Positions 34,835 through 43,996 of a stretch of DNA of 64,000 nucleotides are shown here, one piece after another. The position numbers and the translations under genes are program-made. The stretch's first letter is position 1. Each line of letters starts with the position of its first letter. The notes beneath the pieces are model-generated. The model worked only from the letters and a program-made list of their open reading frames with translations, had not been told where the DNA came from and searched no databases. Origin of the DNA: Microcystis panniformis FACHB-1757 (lineage in GTDB: Bacteria; Cyanobacteriota; Cyanobacteriia; Cyanobacteriales; Microcystaceae); NCBI RefSeq assembly GCF_001264245.1, contig NZ_CP011339.1:2914001-2978000 (forward strand), given 5' to 3'.

Positions 34835-36646
34835 ATGACCACTGTTCAACAGATGGATAAATGGAAGACTTGGCAAGACATCAATTGGAAAAAGGTTGAA
34901 CGTCAGGTTTTTAAGTTACAAAAACGAATTTTCAGAGCGTCTAGTTGTGGAGATGTCAAGAAGGTTCACAGACTCCAAAAATTATTGTTAAAGTCCTACA
35001 GTGCTAAAGCGTTAGCGGTGCGTAGAGTAACCCAAGACAATCAAGGAAAGAAAACCGCAGGTGTGGATGGAGTTAAATCTCTAACCCCAAAACAACGGTT
35101 AACCCTAATGACTGAACTAAACTTGGGAACAAAGGTCAAACCCACACGCCGAGTATGGATTCCCAAACCCAACGGCGAAAAACGACCTTTAGGAATACCT
35201 ACCATGAAAGACCGTGCCTTACAAGCACTAGCTAAACTGGTACTAGAACCAGAGTGGGAAGCCAAATTCGAGCCTAACAGCTATGGATTTAGAGTAGGAC
35301 GCTCTTGTCACGATGCTATAGCAGGGATATTCCAAGCCATTAACAAAAAGGCAAAGTATGTTCTTGATGCAGATATAGCTAAATGCTTTGACCGCATTGA
35401 CCATCAAAAACTGTTAGAAAAACTTAACACCTACCCAACCATGAGGAAACAAATCAAATCATGGTTAAAAGCAGGAGTCATAGACGACAAACAGTTATTC
35501 CCAACCTCAGAAGGTACACCGCAAGGCGGAGTGTTATCGCCATTATTGGCAAATATAGCACTTCATGGGTTAGAGGAATTGGTTATGAATCTAGCACCCT
35601 CATTTGACATGAAACGCAAAGACGGGACACAAATGAGTGTTAGAGACAAAATAAAATCAGTGACCTTAATCCGATATGCAGACGATTTTGTGGTACTACA
35701 TGAAAACCTAGGGGTTATTCTCCTAATCAAAAAGGAAATAGAGGGATGGTTACAAAACATCGGACTTGAGTTAAAACCAAGTAAAACAAGAATAGCCCAC
35801 ACACTGAGAGAAGATGAAAGCGAACAAGCTGGATTCGACTTTCTAGGGTTTAATATAAGACAATTTCCCGTCGGTAAATACACCTCGGGAAAAGTCAGAG
35901 GTAATCTGCTTGGTTTCAAAACAATAATAACCCCTAACAAAGAGAGTCAAATAAGACACTATAGAGAACTTAAACGCATCATAAACACCAGCAAGGGAAT
36001 CAACCAAGCTGAACTCATTAAAAGGTTAAACCCTGTAATAAGAGGATGGTGCAATTACTTCTCAACAGTGGTTAGTCAGAAAATCTTTGAAAGATTAACC
36101 CACATCCTAGGGCATAAACTCATCAAATGGGGGATAAAACGCCATCGAAACAAAGGAAGAAAGTGGATTTCTAAAAGACACTTTCACACAATAGGTGGCA
36201 ATAACTGGGCTTTCACAACCAGAGAAGAAAATAATCCTCTAAGGTTGTACGAACATAGAGAAACGGAAATCCGACGCTATGTGAAGGTCAAAGGGAACGC
36301 CTCACCCTACGATGGAAACCTAGTTTATTGGAGTTCAAGAATGGGGACTCATCCCGAAATGCCAACAGAAATTTCAAAACTGTTGAAAAAGCAAAAAGGG
36401 AAATGTACTCACTGTGGACACTTCTTAAGAGATGGGGATTTAATGGAGATAGACCACATCACCCCTAAATCACTAGGGGGGAATAACAGTTACAATAACC
36501 TCCAACTTCTTCATCGACATTGCCATGATGAAAAGACAGCCAATGATGGCAGTCTAGGCAACAAATCTGACTGCAATAGTGTCAAGCCAGAACCGCCCAT
36601 ACCAGATAATTACATCTGGGTAAAGGATATGTTGGTAATGACGTAG
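34835..36646 (+). CDS. ltrA: Group II intron-encoded protein (reverse transcriptase / maturase / HNH endonuclease)
   Basis: A 603-residue protein with all four parts. RT domain: RRVWIPKPNGEKRPLGIPT, EGTPQGGVLSPLLANI and the catalytic YADDFVVL. Maturase domain X: NPVIRGWCNYFS. A DNA-binding linker follows, then a C-terminal HNH endonuclease with CTHCGHFLRDGDLMEIDH, HITPKSLGG and LHRHCHDEKT. The complete set indicates a potentially mobile, splicing-competent intron. The start is MTTVQQMDKWKTWQDINW. Confidence 0.96.
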   Translation: MTTVQQMDKWKTWQDINWKKVERQVFKLQKRIFRASSCGDVKKVHRLQKLLLKSYSAKALAVRRVTQDNQGKKTAGVDGVKSLTPKQRLTLMTELNLGTKVKPTRRVWIPKPNGEKRPLGIPTMKDRALQALAKLVLEPEWEAKFEPNSYGFRVGRSCHDAIAGIFQAINKKAKYVLDADIAKCFDRIDHQKLLEKLNTYPTMRKQIKSWLKAGVIDDKQLFPTSEGTPQGGVLSPLLANIALHGLEELVMNLAPSFDMKRKDGTQMSVRDKIKSVTLIRYADDFVVLHENLGVILLIKKEIEGWLQNIGLELKPSKTRIAHTLREDESEQAGFDFLGFNIRQFPVGKYTSGKVRGNLLGFKTIITPNKESQIRHYRELKRIINTSKGINQAELIKRLNPVIRGWCNYFSTVVSQKIFERLTHILGHKLIKWGIKRHRNKGRKWISKRHFHTIGGNNWAFTTREENNPLRLYEHRETEIRRYVKVKGNASPYDGNLVYWSSRMGTHPEMPTEISKLLKKQKGKCTHCGHFLRDGDLMEIDHITPKSLGGNNSYNNLQLLHRHCHDEKTANDGSLGNKSDCNSVKPEPPIPDNYIWVKDMLVMT

Positions 36647-36671
36647 GAATGACAAACCCCGTGTAGTTGAG

Positions 36672-36705
36672 GAGCGGAATGACGAGAAATTGTCACGTTC
36701 CGTTT
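36672..36705 (+). ncRNA. Group II intron domain V
   Basis: 34 bases, GAGCGGAATGAC pairing with GTCACGTTCCGTTT around GAGAAATT; the catalytic hairpin of the ribozyme. It has the standard domain V length, with a bulge-bearing right arm. Confidence 0.85.
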
Positions 36706-36946
36706 TGTAGAGCAGTAGGAGAGGCGACTCTCTTACTGACTTTAATCATCCTTCAAAAAGGGTTAAGTACCGTAGGGCATACGGGAACTTTTGGGCTAGA
36801 CCCGATGAACGCTTGGGGAGAGAATACCTCTACTTTTTCAGAAGTAATTCTGTCTAAGCAAGTAATCTCTTTGAACCAAGAATCCCCGTCGCTTTAGCGC
36901 GGGGAGTGTCAAAATGGTGAAATATAGGTTGTGCAGACAGAGCGCC

Positions 36947-37471
36947 ATGAAACACACATTATCCGTATTAGTTGAAGATGAAGCGGGAGTCTTAACCCGT
37001 ATTGCTGGATTATTCGCCCGTCGCGGCTTTAATATTGAAAGTCTGGCTGTGGGTCCGGCTGAACAGATGGGAGTTTCTCGGATTACGATGGTAGTACCCG
37101 GGGACGAGGACAGCATCGAACAGTTAACCAAACAACTTTACAAATTAATTAACGTCCTCAAGGTGCAGGATATCACCCAAACCCCTTGTGTGGAAAGGGA
37201 ATTAATGCTGATTAAAGTTAATGCTACCGCCGAGCGCCGAGCGGAAGTGATCGAATTAGCGCAGGTATTTCGGGCCCGGATTGTGGATATTTCCGAGGAA
37301 ACCCTGACCATCGAAGTGGTGGGGGATCCGGGTAAAATGGTGGCAATTATGCAAATGCTGAATAAATTTGGCGTTCGCGAGGTGGCCCGTACCGGTAAAA
37401 TTGCTCTGATTCGCGAGTCGGGAGTCAATACGGAATACCTGAAAGCTTTAGAGGCTAAAATGGCAATTTAG
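36947..37471 (+). CDS. ilvH: Acetolactate synthase small (regulatory) subunit
   Basis: Regulatory subunit of the enzyme for the first common step of branched-chain amino-acid synthesis; it confers valine feedback. The 174 residues from MKHTLSVLVEDEAGVLTRIA carry the ACT domain with LFARRGFNIESLAVG, and the C-terminal ALS_ss domain with RARIVDISEETLTIEVVGDP. An in-frame extension back to 36914 exists but falls against the TnpB-element end and is not conserved, so the ATG at 36947 is used. The TnpB right end lies about 35 bases upstream, so the native promoter may be displaced. The large subunit is not in the window. Confidence 0.96.
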   Translation: MKHTLSVLVEDEAGVLTRIAGLFARRGFNIESLAVGPAEQMGVSRITMVVPGDEDSIEQLTKQLYKLINVLKVQDITQTPCVERELMLIKVNATAERRAEVIELAQVFRARIVDISEETLTIEVVGDPGKMVAIMQMLNKFGVREVARTGKIALIRESGVNTEYLKALEAKMAI

Positions 37472-37585
37472 GCATATTGGGGATGAATTGGGGTGTTAGG
37501 GTGTTAGGGTGTTAGGGTTTTAGTTGAAATTTACCACTTCCCCACTTCCCCACTTGCCTTCAGAAGCTGATAACTGATAAAAACT

Positions 37586-39838
37586 ATGTCTAACCAGTCG
37601 CCGAAAACCCAAATTAGTCAACTTGTCACCGTTGCCGTGCAGAAATTGCAAGGAAAGGTGAATTTTCAGGCGGTAAATCTCAAAAAAGGGGCGATAGTTC
37701 CTGAATTACGCCTTAAAAACGAGAATGGCAGCGGGGAAAGCAAATATCCCCTCATTGGTGATCGCTATTTGTTAGGTCGTAGTTCCAGTTCCTGTGATAT
37801 TACTATCCGTAATACCGTGGTGAGTCAGATTCATTGTTCCCTGCAGCGGGACCCGAAAAATCCCCATAATTTCCTGCTCACAGATGAAAACTCCACTAAC
37901 GGGGTTTATATGGGTAAACGTCGTCTGAAAAGCGTTTCCCTGCGTCATGGTGATACCTTTACCCTGGCCCCTCCAGATTTAGCCAATTGTGTCACCATCT
38001 CCTATTACTGTCCCCCTCCCCTGTGGGCGAAACTTTTGCGCTATGGTTTCTATGGTGCGGGGGGTATTTTCGGTTTATTAGTTCTAGCGGTTATCTGGGA
38101 AAGTCGCAGAGTTAATGTTTATCCACTCCCTTCCGGGGTGAGCGGTCCGGTGGTGGTTTATGCTAGGGATGGTCAAACTCCCCTCAATCCCAGGCGACAG
38201 GAAACTCACCAAGAATTAGATAATCTGGGCGATTTTTCTCCCTATCTGCCCAAGGCGGTTGTCGCTTCCGAAGATAGTCGTTTTTACTGGCATTTTGGCG
38301 TTGATCCTTTCGGGATTGTCCGGGCTGTTATGATTAATTGGCAAGGTCAAGGCATTCGTCAAGGGGCCAGCACCCTGACTCAACAGTTAGCGCGTAGTTT
38401 ATTCCCCGAAGTCGGTCGCCAAAATACTGCCGATCGCAAACTCCGGGAGATGGTTGTCGCCTTACAATTAGAAGCAGTCTATAGTAAGGATACAATTCTC
38501 AAAACCTATCTCAATCGAGTTTATCTCGGTTTGGCCGGTTACGGTTTTGAAGATGCAGCCCGCTTTTATTTCGATAAATCCGCTAGAGATTTAGATATCT
38601 CCGAGGCTGCCACCCTTGTGGCTATGTTACCCGCCCCGAATCTATTTAATCCCATTCAAGATTACGACACTTCCGTACAATTACGCAATCGTGTCATCGA
38701 TCGCATGGCTCAATTAGGCATGATTTCCCCGGAAGCGGCCGCCAGCGCTCGCAGATCCCGCATTGAAATCAGTCCCCAAGCCAAAAAATCCCTGTCTAGT
38801 ACGATTGCACCATATTTTTATAGTTACGTTTTCGAGGAATTACAGGATCTTTTAGGGGAAGAAGTGGCGAAAGAGGGCAATTTTATCGTTGAAACCAGTT
38901 TAGACCGCCGGCTGCAAGCGATCGCAGAAAAAAGCTTAAAAAATAATGTCTTAAACCAAGGCCCCCGCTATCGATACTCCCAAGGAGCTTTAGTTACCCT
39001 AAACAGTCAAACTGGGGAAATTCTCGCTTTAGTCGGGGGAGTTGATTATCAAAAAAGCCAATTTAACCGCGCTATCCAAGCTAAACGTCAACCCGGTTCC
39101 ACTTTTAAGGTATTTGCTTATGCTGCCGCCCTAGAAAAGGGAATATCGCCCTATAAAACCTATACCTGCGCTGGACTCTCTTGGCAAGGACAGGCCTATT
39201 CTCCCTGTGAACGCAGTAGCGGGGCCATCAATATGTTTCAAGGTTTAGCGCAATCGGAAAATAGTGTCGCCCTTCGCATTGCTCGCGAGGCAGGATTAAG
39301 TAATGTGGTCAATGTGGCGGAACTTTTGGGGGTAAAATCACCTTTAAATCCCGTACCGGGGCTAATTTTAGGGCAAAGCGAGGTAAATGTCTTAGAAATG
39401 ACCGGCGCTTATGGGGTTTTTGACCATGGCGGGCGCTGGAATCGTCCCCACGCCATTAAACGCATTCTCGACGCTTCCGACTGTAAAAATGTGGAGGATT
39501 TGAGTACCTGTCGGGTTATTTATGACTATGGCAAGGATAGCGAGAGAAATCAGCAGGTAATTTCCCCTAAAACCGCCGAAACGATGAATAGTTTATTGCG
39601 GGGGGTGATAACTAATGGGACAGGCGGCGCTGCCAGTATTGGCATGGGAGAAGCGGGTAAAACGGGAACTACTAATAATTATGTGGATCTCTGGTTTATC
39701 GGCTATCTTCCCCGTCGCGACTGGGTGACAGGCATTTGGTTAGGGAATGATAATAATTCTCCCACTTCCGGCAGTAGTCAACAGGCAGCCCGGTTATGGG
39801 GCGATTATCACCGTCAGTTAATCACTACACAAAACTAA
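37586..39838 (+). CDS. FHA-domain class A penicillin-binding protein
   Basis: A bifunctional peptidoglycan synthase, 750 residues. An N-terminal FHA phosphothreonine-binding domain (about 55-135; RYLLGRSSSSCDITI, VSQIHCSLQRD, NSTNGVYM) precedes one membrane helix (about 152-172). The glycosyltransferase domain (GT51) has VVASEDSRFYWHFGVDP and GASTLTQQLARSLF. The transpeptidase domain has SxxK in QPGSTFKVF, SxN in AQSENSVAL and KTG in AGKTGTTNN. The FHA-PBP fusion suggests control by a Ser/Thr kinase; that is inference. TTAGGGTG repeats lie just upstream. Confidence 0.95.
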   Translation: MSNQSPKTQISQLVTVAVQKLQGKVNFQAVNLKKGAIVPELRLKNENGSGESKYPLIGDRYLLGRSSSSCDITIRNTVVSQIHCSLQRDPKNPHNFLLTDENSTNGVYMGKRRLKSVSLRHGDTFTLAPPDLANCVTISYYCPPPLWAKLLRYGFYGAGGIFGLLVLAVIWESRRVNVYPLPSGVSGPVVVYARDGQTPLNPRRQETHQELDNLGDFSPYLPKAVVASEDSRFYWHFGVDPFGIVRAVMINWQGQGIRQGASTLTQQLARSLFPEVGRQNTADRKLREMVVALQLEAVYSKDTILKTYLNRVYLGLAGYGFEDAARFYFDKSARDLDISEAATLVAMLPAPNLFNPIQDYDTSVQLRNRVIDRMAQLGMISPEAAASARRSRIEISPQAKKSLSSTIAPYFYSYVFEELQDLLGEEVAKEGNFIVETSLDRRLQAIAEKSLKNNVLNQGPRYRYSQGALVTLNSQTGEILALVGGVDYQKSQFNRAIQAKRQPGSTFKVFAYAAALEKGISPYKTYTCAGLSWQGQAYSPCERSSGAINMFQGLAQSENSVALRIAREAGLSNVVNVAELLGVKSPLNPVPGLILGQSEVNVLEMTGAYGVFDHGGRWNRPHAIKRILDASDCKNVEDLSTCRVIYDYGKDSERNQQVISPKTAETMNSLLRGVITNGTGGAASIGMGEAGKTGTTNNYVDLWFIGYLPRRDWVTGIWLGNDNNSPTSGSSQQAARLWGDYHRQLITTQN

Positions 39839-39937
39839 TGCCAATAGGACTAGCTACTGTTCCCATTGCCTGTTCCAGAGTTCCCTAAAACCAGAGACTT
39901 CGTACCTCACTATCAAGATAACTGCTTTAAACTAATA

Positions 39938-39967
39938 AGGGTGTCCTAGCCCTAGCTAACACACCCC
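39938..39967. terminator. Possible bidirectional hairpin between convergent genes
   Basis: GGGTGT (39939-39944) pairs with ACACCC (39961-39966) and an inner CTAG/CTAG. Neither strand has a good T-run, so this is weak. Confidence 0.35.
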
Positions 39968-40047
39968 TACCGATTATTTCTGGTGGTTAATTTTCCCGCA
40001 AAAATCAACAATTGTCCGACTCACCGCAGGGGATGGACAGGGATAGA

Positions 40048-40902
40048 TTAGATAACGACAATATTGGCTGCAGTGAGGGTTGGAAAACCAATAAGATTTG
40101 CGATTCGAACCGAAGCAACGCCACCAACACCATCTACGTCAAACCATAAAGCACCATTGGCAGTATTGTAGATAAATCTTTGATCTGCAGTAGCAGCGCT
40201 ATTGATTCCCGCACCAGAACGGAATTGTGCAGTACCCAAAGGACCAGCAGTCAGTCCACCAGCGAAACCAGTGGCGGAAACATTGATAACATCACCTTGA
40301 GAGGAGCTAAAACCCGAGATCCAATCAAATCCTTCGCTGGGACTGTTGAAAACAAAATTGTCAGCACCAGCACCACCAGTTAAAGTATCGGTTCCAGCAC
40401 CACCAACTAAAGTATCGTTTCCATCACCACCGACTAGGCTATCGTTTCCAGTGCCACCGACTAGGCTATCGTTGAACGCACTACCTGTGATGAAATAGGA
40501 ATCAGTGAGGGGGAGTGGTGCGATCGTACTTACTATTTGCGGACCCGACGCTTTCGTGAAAGTAACACCGCCGGTTGTTAGTTGATAAGTGCCGGCAGTC
40601 GAAGCTCTAACAAAGGTAAGGCTATCTGCTGGCAGGGAAAGGGTCGTAGAAAAGCCTCCACCGACCCTGGAAAGGGTTGCTGTGTTATCAGCAACGCCTG
40701 CTTTGGCTATTCTCCAAACTGTATCGCCGCCCATACTTAAAAGGCCTAGGGAAGTGAGATTATCGTCGGCAAGGCCTGTTGCTGATATACTAATGGGGAC
40801 AGTAGGATGGGCGTTCAGGAAAGCGGCAACTGAAGTAGTCACAGCAGGATTGAAAGTAACACCAGAGGTGGAGTCAGCGAATGATATGGTTACAGTGGGC
40901 AT
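40048..40902 (-). CDS. RTX-type calcium-binding secreted protein
   Basis: A 284-residue protein. The middle has four or five nonapeptide GGxGxDxLx repeats (NDSLVGGTGNDSLVGGDGND and on), the calcium-binding parallel beta-roll of type I secretion substrates. The C-terminus ends in hydrophobic VRIANLIGFPTLTAANIVVI, like uncleaved ABC-exporter signals. There is no N-terminal signal peptide, as expected. The N-terminal half is Thr/Ser-rich and unlike any enzyme I recognise. The repeat DNA is itself repetitive (CCACCGACTAGGCTATCG occurs twice). Extracellular location is inferred; no exporter is nearby. Confidence 0.82.
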   Translation of the reverse strand: MPTVTISFADSTSGVTFNPAVTTSVAAFLNAHPTVPISISATGLADDNLTSLGLLSMGGDTVWRIAKAGVADNTATLSRVGGGFSTTLSLPADSLTFVRASTAGTYQLTTGGVTFTKASGPQIVSTIAPLPLTDSYFITGSAFNDSLVGGTGNDSLVGGDGNDTLVGGAGTDTLTGGAGADNFVFNSPSEGFDWISGFSSSQGDVINVSATGFAGGLTAGPLGTAQFRSGAGINSAATADQRFIYNTANGALWFDVDGVGGVASVRIANLIGFPTLTAANIVVI

Positions 40903-41038
40903 GATTTTTTCTTTGAATGATTTGTTTGAATTTGAAGAGTCTGATAATCTTCCTCCCGATTATTATATACCAAGAAAAAAAATGCAATCATGTTTGCGAG
41001 GCTTGTTTCCTGAATTATTGCTAATGGTTAAGTTTTTA

Positions 41039-41572
41039 TCAATTTTGGGTTAATTTTTGGCTGGGTGTGATATAAATCAGACCAGAAATTAAAGTTAATA
41101 TCACCGATAGCCAAAAAGCCACCAGAGCAATTAAATTATATTCAGAAGGCAAGGGAGCGATTAAGAGAGCGATAGCGACAATTTGGCTGACTGTTTTGCT
41201 TTTTCCCCACCAATTAGCCCCTTTTATGTCGCTATTTCCTGTTAAATTCGGATTAATGCGCCAACCAGCGATCGCTAATTCGCGAGCGAGAATCAAAAAT
41301 ACTCCCCAAGCAGCAATTAAATCCATTTCAATCAGAGCTAAGAGGGGAGCGAGAACCAGTAATTTATCGACCAAAGGATCGAGAAATTTACCTAATTCGG
41401 TGATTTGATTTAATTTTCGCGCTAAATAACCATCGAGCCAATCGGTGCTGGCAGCAATCAGAAAGATAATTAAACTTAACCAGCGATCGATTTCTGTGCC
41501 TTGGTGCAACCAGTATAAAATTAATGGCAGTCCCAAGAGTCGTGATAGGGTAATCGAGTTGGGTAGGTTCAT
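41039..41572 (-). CDS. pgsA: CDP-diacylglycerol--glycerol-3-phosphate 3-phosphatidyltransferase
   Basis: Makes phosphatidylglycerol phosphate, the precursor of PG, the only phospholipid of cyanobacterial thylakoids and essential for the photosystems. The 177 residues contain the CDP-alcohol phosphotransferase motif in DWLDGYLARKLNQITELG plus KFLDPLVDKL and five to six membrane helices. MNLPNSITLSRLLGLPLI is the typical start. MITE D copy 2 lies about 40 bases upstream of the start, so the promoter region has been altered. Confidence 0.95.
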   Translation of the reverse strand: MNLPNSITLSRLLGLPLILYWLHQGTEIDRWLSLIIFLIAASTDWLDGYLARKLNQITELGKFLDPLVDKLLVLAPLLALIEMDLIAAWGVFLILARELAIAGWRINPNLTGNSDIKGANWWGKSKTVSQIVAIALLIAPLPSEYNLIALVAFWLSVILTLISGLIYITPSQKLTQN

Positions 41573-41724
41573 TTTTCAGTAAACAGTAATCAGTAATCAG
41601 CCAACAGTAATCAGGCTCTCTTAGGTTTGGTGGGTAAAATGTATTCTAAGATACATTCCTCCTAGCGAGTGAGTGGAAGGAACCACAAAAACACAAAGGA
41701 CACAAAGACTGATCGATCCTATGT

Positions 41725-41937
41725 AGGGCTTGCTGAAAAAGTACGGGCGAAGCATTCGGATAGAAAATCTCCGGTTTCACCGATAGGTTATGCCCAAATG
41801 CTTCGCCCCTACAGGACGCGGGCCGATGAAGACGCAAGGTTTTGAAGCACGATTCTCTCAAAATCTTGCACCTGTTTCGCAAGAAAAGCCACAAAACCCT
41901 TACCTTGCCTACATTTCACATTTATTCAGCAAGCCCT
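41725..41937 (+). repeat. MITE C (213 bp), derivative of the IS5/IS1182-type element
   Basis: Ends AGGGCTTGCTGAAAAAGT and TTCAGCAAGCCCT, flanked by the 4-bp atgt (41721-41724, 41938-41941). Ends and duplication length match the element at 10017 with one base difference per end. Confidence 0.9.
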
Positions 41938-41971
41938 ATGTAAGTTAAACTTATCACACAAAGAATAAGAG

Positions 41972-42104
41972 GGCTCTTCTCGACTTTGTGTGATAATTTT
42001 TGCTTATGGAATCGTGAAATGCTTATCAGGCAAGACTTTTAGTGCTATTTGGCGGAATAAACTATCAGTATAGACCTCGTTTCCACACAGAAACCAGAAG
42101 AGCC
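41972..42104 (-). repeat. MITE B copy 4 (133 bp)
   Basis: Same unit as 8697, flanked by the 7-bp repeat ataagag (41965-41971, 42105-42111). It is nested in MITE D copy 2. Confidence 0.92.
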
Positions 42105-42222
42105 ATAAGAGAGCCGTAATCAGTAATCAGTAAACATTAAACAGTCAACAGTAATCAGTAAAAAGGCAGCTCCGAGCTTGTCGCTTAATACTATTCACTT
42201 AAAACTTAAAACTTAAAACTTA

Positions 42223-42408
42223 GGCTCTTCGGTTTGTGTTATGCAATGGACGGGAGTTATAAGGGATGGAACCCTTATATAGAAAGGCATTTAGCGATTT
42301 TTGTTAATTGTTTTTTTCTAGAGCGAACTAATCAATTAAGTCTCTTGCCAGATAAGGATTTAGTCGATTTATGCCCCCCTATCGAACCATACCAAGTAAC
42401 GAAGAACC
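42223..42408 (-). repeat. MITE E copy 3 (186 bp)
   Basis: Ends GGCTCTTCGGTTTGTGTT and GTAACGAAGAACC, flanked by the 8-bp repeat aaaactta (42215-42222, 42409-42416). Reverse orientation relative to the copies in hepT. Confidence 0.92.
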
Positions 42409-42417
42409 AAAACTTAA

Positions 42418-42655
42418 AACTGATAACTGATAACTGATAACTGATAACTGATAACTGATAACTGATAACTGATAACTGATAACTGATAACTGATAACTGA
42501 TAACTGATAACTGATAACTGATAACTGATAACTGATAACTGATAACTGATAACTGATAACTGATAACTGATAACTGATAACTGATAACTGATAACTGATA
42601 ACTGATAACTGATAACTGATAACTGATAACTGATAACTGATAACTGATAACTGAT
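42418..42655 (+). repeat. Perfect tandem array of the heptamer aactgat, 34 copies
   Basis: 238 bases, exactly 34 x 7, with no interruption that I could see. It runs up to the stop codon of desD. Shorter, degenerate arrays of the same or related heptamers occur at many gene borders in the window. Confidence 0.95.
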
Positions 42656-42656
42656 T

Positions 42657-43787
42657 TTAGCTGGCTAATTTGAGATCGAAATTACTTTGTTTATTGCCTA
42701 ATTGCCTGAGCCAACGATAATTATAAGCTAAAGCACCCCAGAAGGTGGGATAAACGGCATAATTAACGCCAAATTCTTGGCAAACTTCTGCTAAAATTGG
42801 GGCAATTTTAGGGTAGTGAATATGACAAATTTGCGGAAAAAGATGGTGAACAACTTGATAATTTAATCCCCCTAAGTACCAATTTAAAAAGATATTTTTA
42901 GGGGCAAAATCTACGGTAGTTCGCACTTGAAAGATTGCCCATTCGTCTTCGATTTGGTTAGCTGCCGAGGGTTGAATAAATTCGGCGGGTTCCAAAACGT
43001 GAGCTAACATAAATACATGACAGGCAAGCACTCCATAGGTCATAAAAGTAATGAGAAAACCGATCGCTATTTCTAGGAGACTATAACCAACTAAGAGAGG
43101 AATGCCAATAAACCAAAAGAGATAAACAACTTTTCCGCTCAATAAAACAAATAGATCGATCGCTTTAGGATTGGGAATTTTAATCTCGCCAAAACGATGA
43201 CGAAAGAGGATGGAGCGCACATCGGAAAATGACCAATAGATAGGAATTATACCGTAGAGAATCGGGATAAATAAATGTTGATAACGATGATACCATTTAT
43301 GCTCGGCATGGGGAGTCATTCGCACCACACCATCGCCATGAATTTCCAGATCGTACCCTAAAACATTGGTGTAGGTATGATGGAGATAGTTATGACGAAA
43401 ACGCCAGAGATAACTGGAAGCACCGATGATATAATCGTAGGTCATGCCAATGAGGGAATTAACCCATTTTTTACTAGAATAGCCGCCATGGTTGGCATCA
43501 TGACCAATGCTAAAACCAATCCCTGCTAATCCTCCTCCTAAAACCAGACAACCGATAATTTTTAGCCACCAGATATCCGGACCAAAAAGTACAAATAGCC
43601 AAGCGGCAATTACCCAAGTTAAAATCGTGATCGTCTTCAGGTACATGGCCAAATTATCTCTGGTGGGGATGCCGTTTTCGGTAAAATAAGCATCAACCCG
43701 TTTATTCAATTCCTTTCTAAAACCCTGATTTTCGGTAAAAGTTACTCGCATTCCTAATTTTTGTCCTAGAAGTTGATATGACGGCAA
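42657..43787 (-). CDS. desD: Delta-6 acyl-lipid fatty acid desaturase
   Basis: Membrane di-iron desaturase that introduces the delta-6 double bond into glycerolipid-bound C18 acids, giving gamma-linolenic or stearidonic acid. The three His boxes are HDANH, HNYLHH and QVVHH; the Gln in place of the first His of box 3 marks the front-end (delta-6) class. 376 residues with four membrane helices in two pairs. The conserved part starts at VTFTENQGFRKELNKRVDAYF, so about 14 N-terminal residues may be over-extended and an internal start is possible. Its 3' end abuts the heptamer array. Confidence 0.93.
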   Translation of the reverse strand: MPSYQLLGQKLGMRVTFTENQGFRKELNKRVDAYFTENGIPTRDNLAMYLKTITILTWVIAAWLFVLFGPDIWWLKIIGCLVLGGGLAGIGFSIGHDANHGGYSSKKWVNSLIGMTYDYIIGASSYLWRFRHNYLHHTYTNVLGYDLEIHGDGVVRMTPHAEHKWYHRYQHLFIPILYGIIPIYWSFSDVRSILFRHRFGEIKIPNPKAIDLFVLLSGKVVYLFWFIGIPLLVGYSLLEIAIGFLITFMTYGVLACHVFMLAHVLEPAEFIQPSAANQIEDEWAIFQVRTTVDFAPKNIFLNWYLGGLNYQVVHHLFPQICHIHYPKIAPILAEVCQEFGVNYAVYPTFWGALAYNYRWLRQLGNKQSNFDLKLAS

Positions 43788-43996
43788 TTTGTGGCAGCTC
43801 AGAGTGAATTTATGAGTCTTTTACTGGTTTACTAAGGCTGTCTCACTATAACTGATAGTTTCTCATCAGTCCCTCATCCATTGTCAGAGAAAGAGGTGCG
43901 CTTGGCAAGGGAATCGCTCAATTTCTTTGCTACTCTTGCATAAAATCCTCTGATTTTACCTAATCAGATATCAGATACCTGTAGCCGGTGATAGAG

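Larger units (their letters stand above)
34390..36745 (+). mobile_element. Group II intron with reverse-transcriptase ORF
   Basis: A structured 5' part (domain I; stems such as CGACTTA...TAAGTC near 34400) is followed by the intron-encoded protein, then domain V (36672-36705) and a domain VI-like stem (about 36710-36741). The borders are approximate: no clear GUGYG start was found. It sits inside the 3' non-coding part of the TnpB element, so it does no coding damage. Confidence 0.88.
31500..36909 (+). mobile_element. IS605/IS1341-type TnpB unit with three nested elements
   Basis: The left end lies in about 31500-31660, where the exact border is not fixed. The right end is the hairpin AATCCCCGTCGCTTTAGCGCGGGG with AGTGTCAA near 36909, typical of TnpB elements. 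Inside are the tnpB gene split by a 182-bp MITE, an ISL3 element (33051-34295) and a group II intron (about 34390-36745). The true element is about 1.7 kb. It ends about 35 bases before the ilvH start. Confidence 0.75.
41614..42115 (+). repeat. MITE D copy 2, holding MITE C and MITE B copy 4
   Basis: Ends GGCTCTCTTAGGTTTGG and AATAAGAGAGCC, flanked by the 7-bp repeat gtaatca. Two other MITEs are nested in it; without them it is about 145 bp, like copy 1 at 28908. Confidence 0.9.

Noticed and set aside
36667..36897. Small protein downstream of the intron ORF
   Set aside because: It overlaps intron domains V-VI and the TnpB right end, which explain the sequence as RNA structure.
37490..37530. 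Telomere-like TTAGGGTG repeat
   Set aside because: Only about three units, similar to other short G-rich slippage tracts in the window (17400, 21915); no functional context.
42418..42655. CRISPR array
   Set aside because: The 7-bp unit repeats without spacers; no cas genes are in the window.
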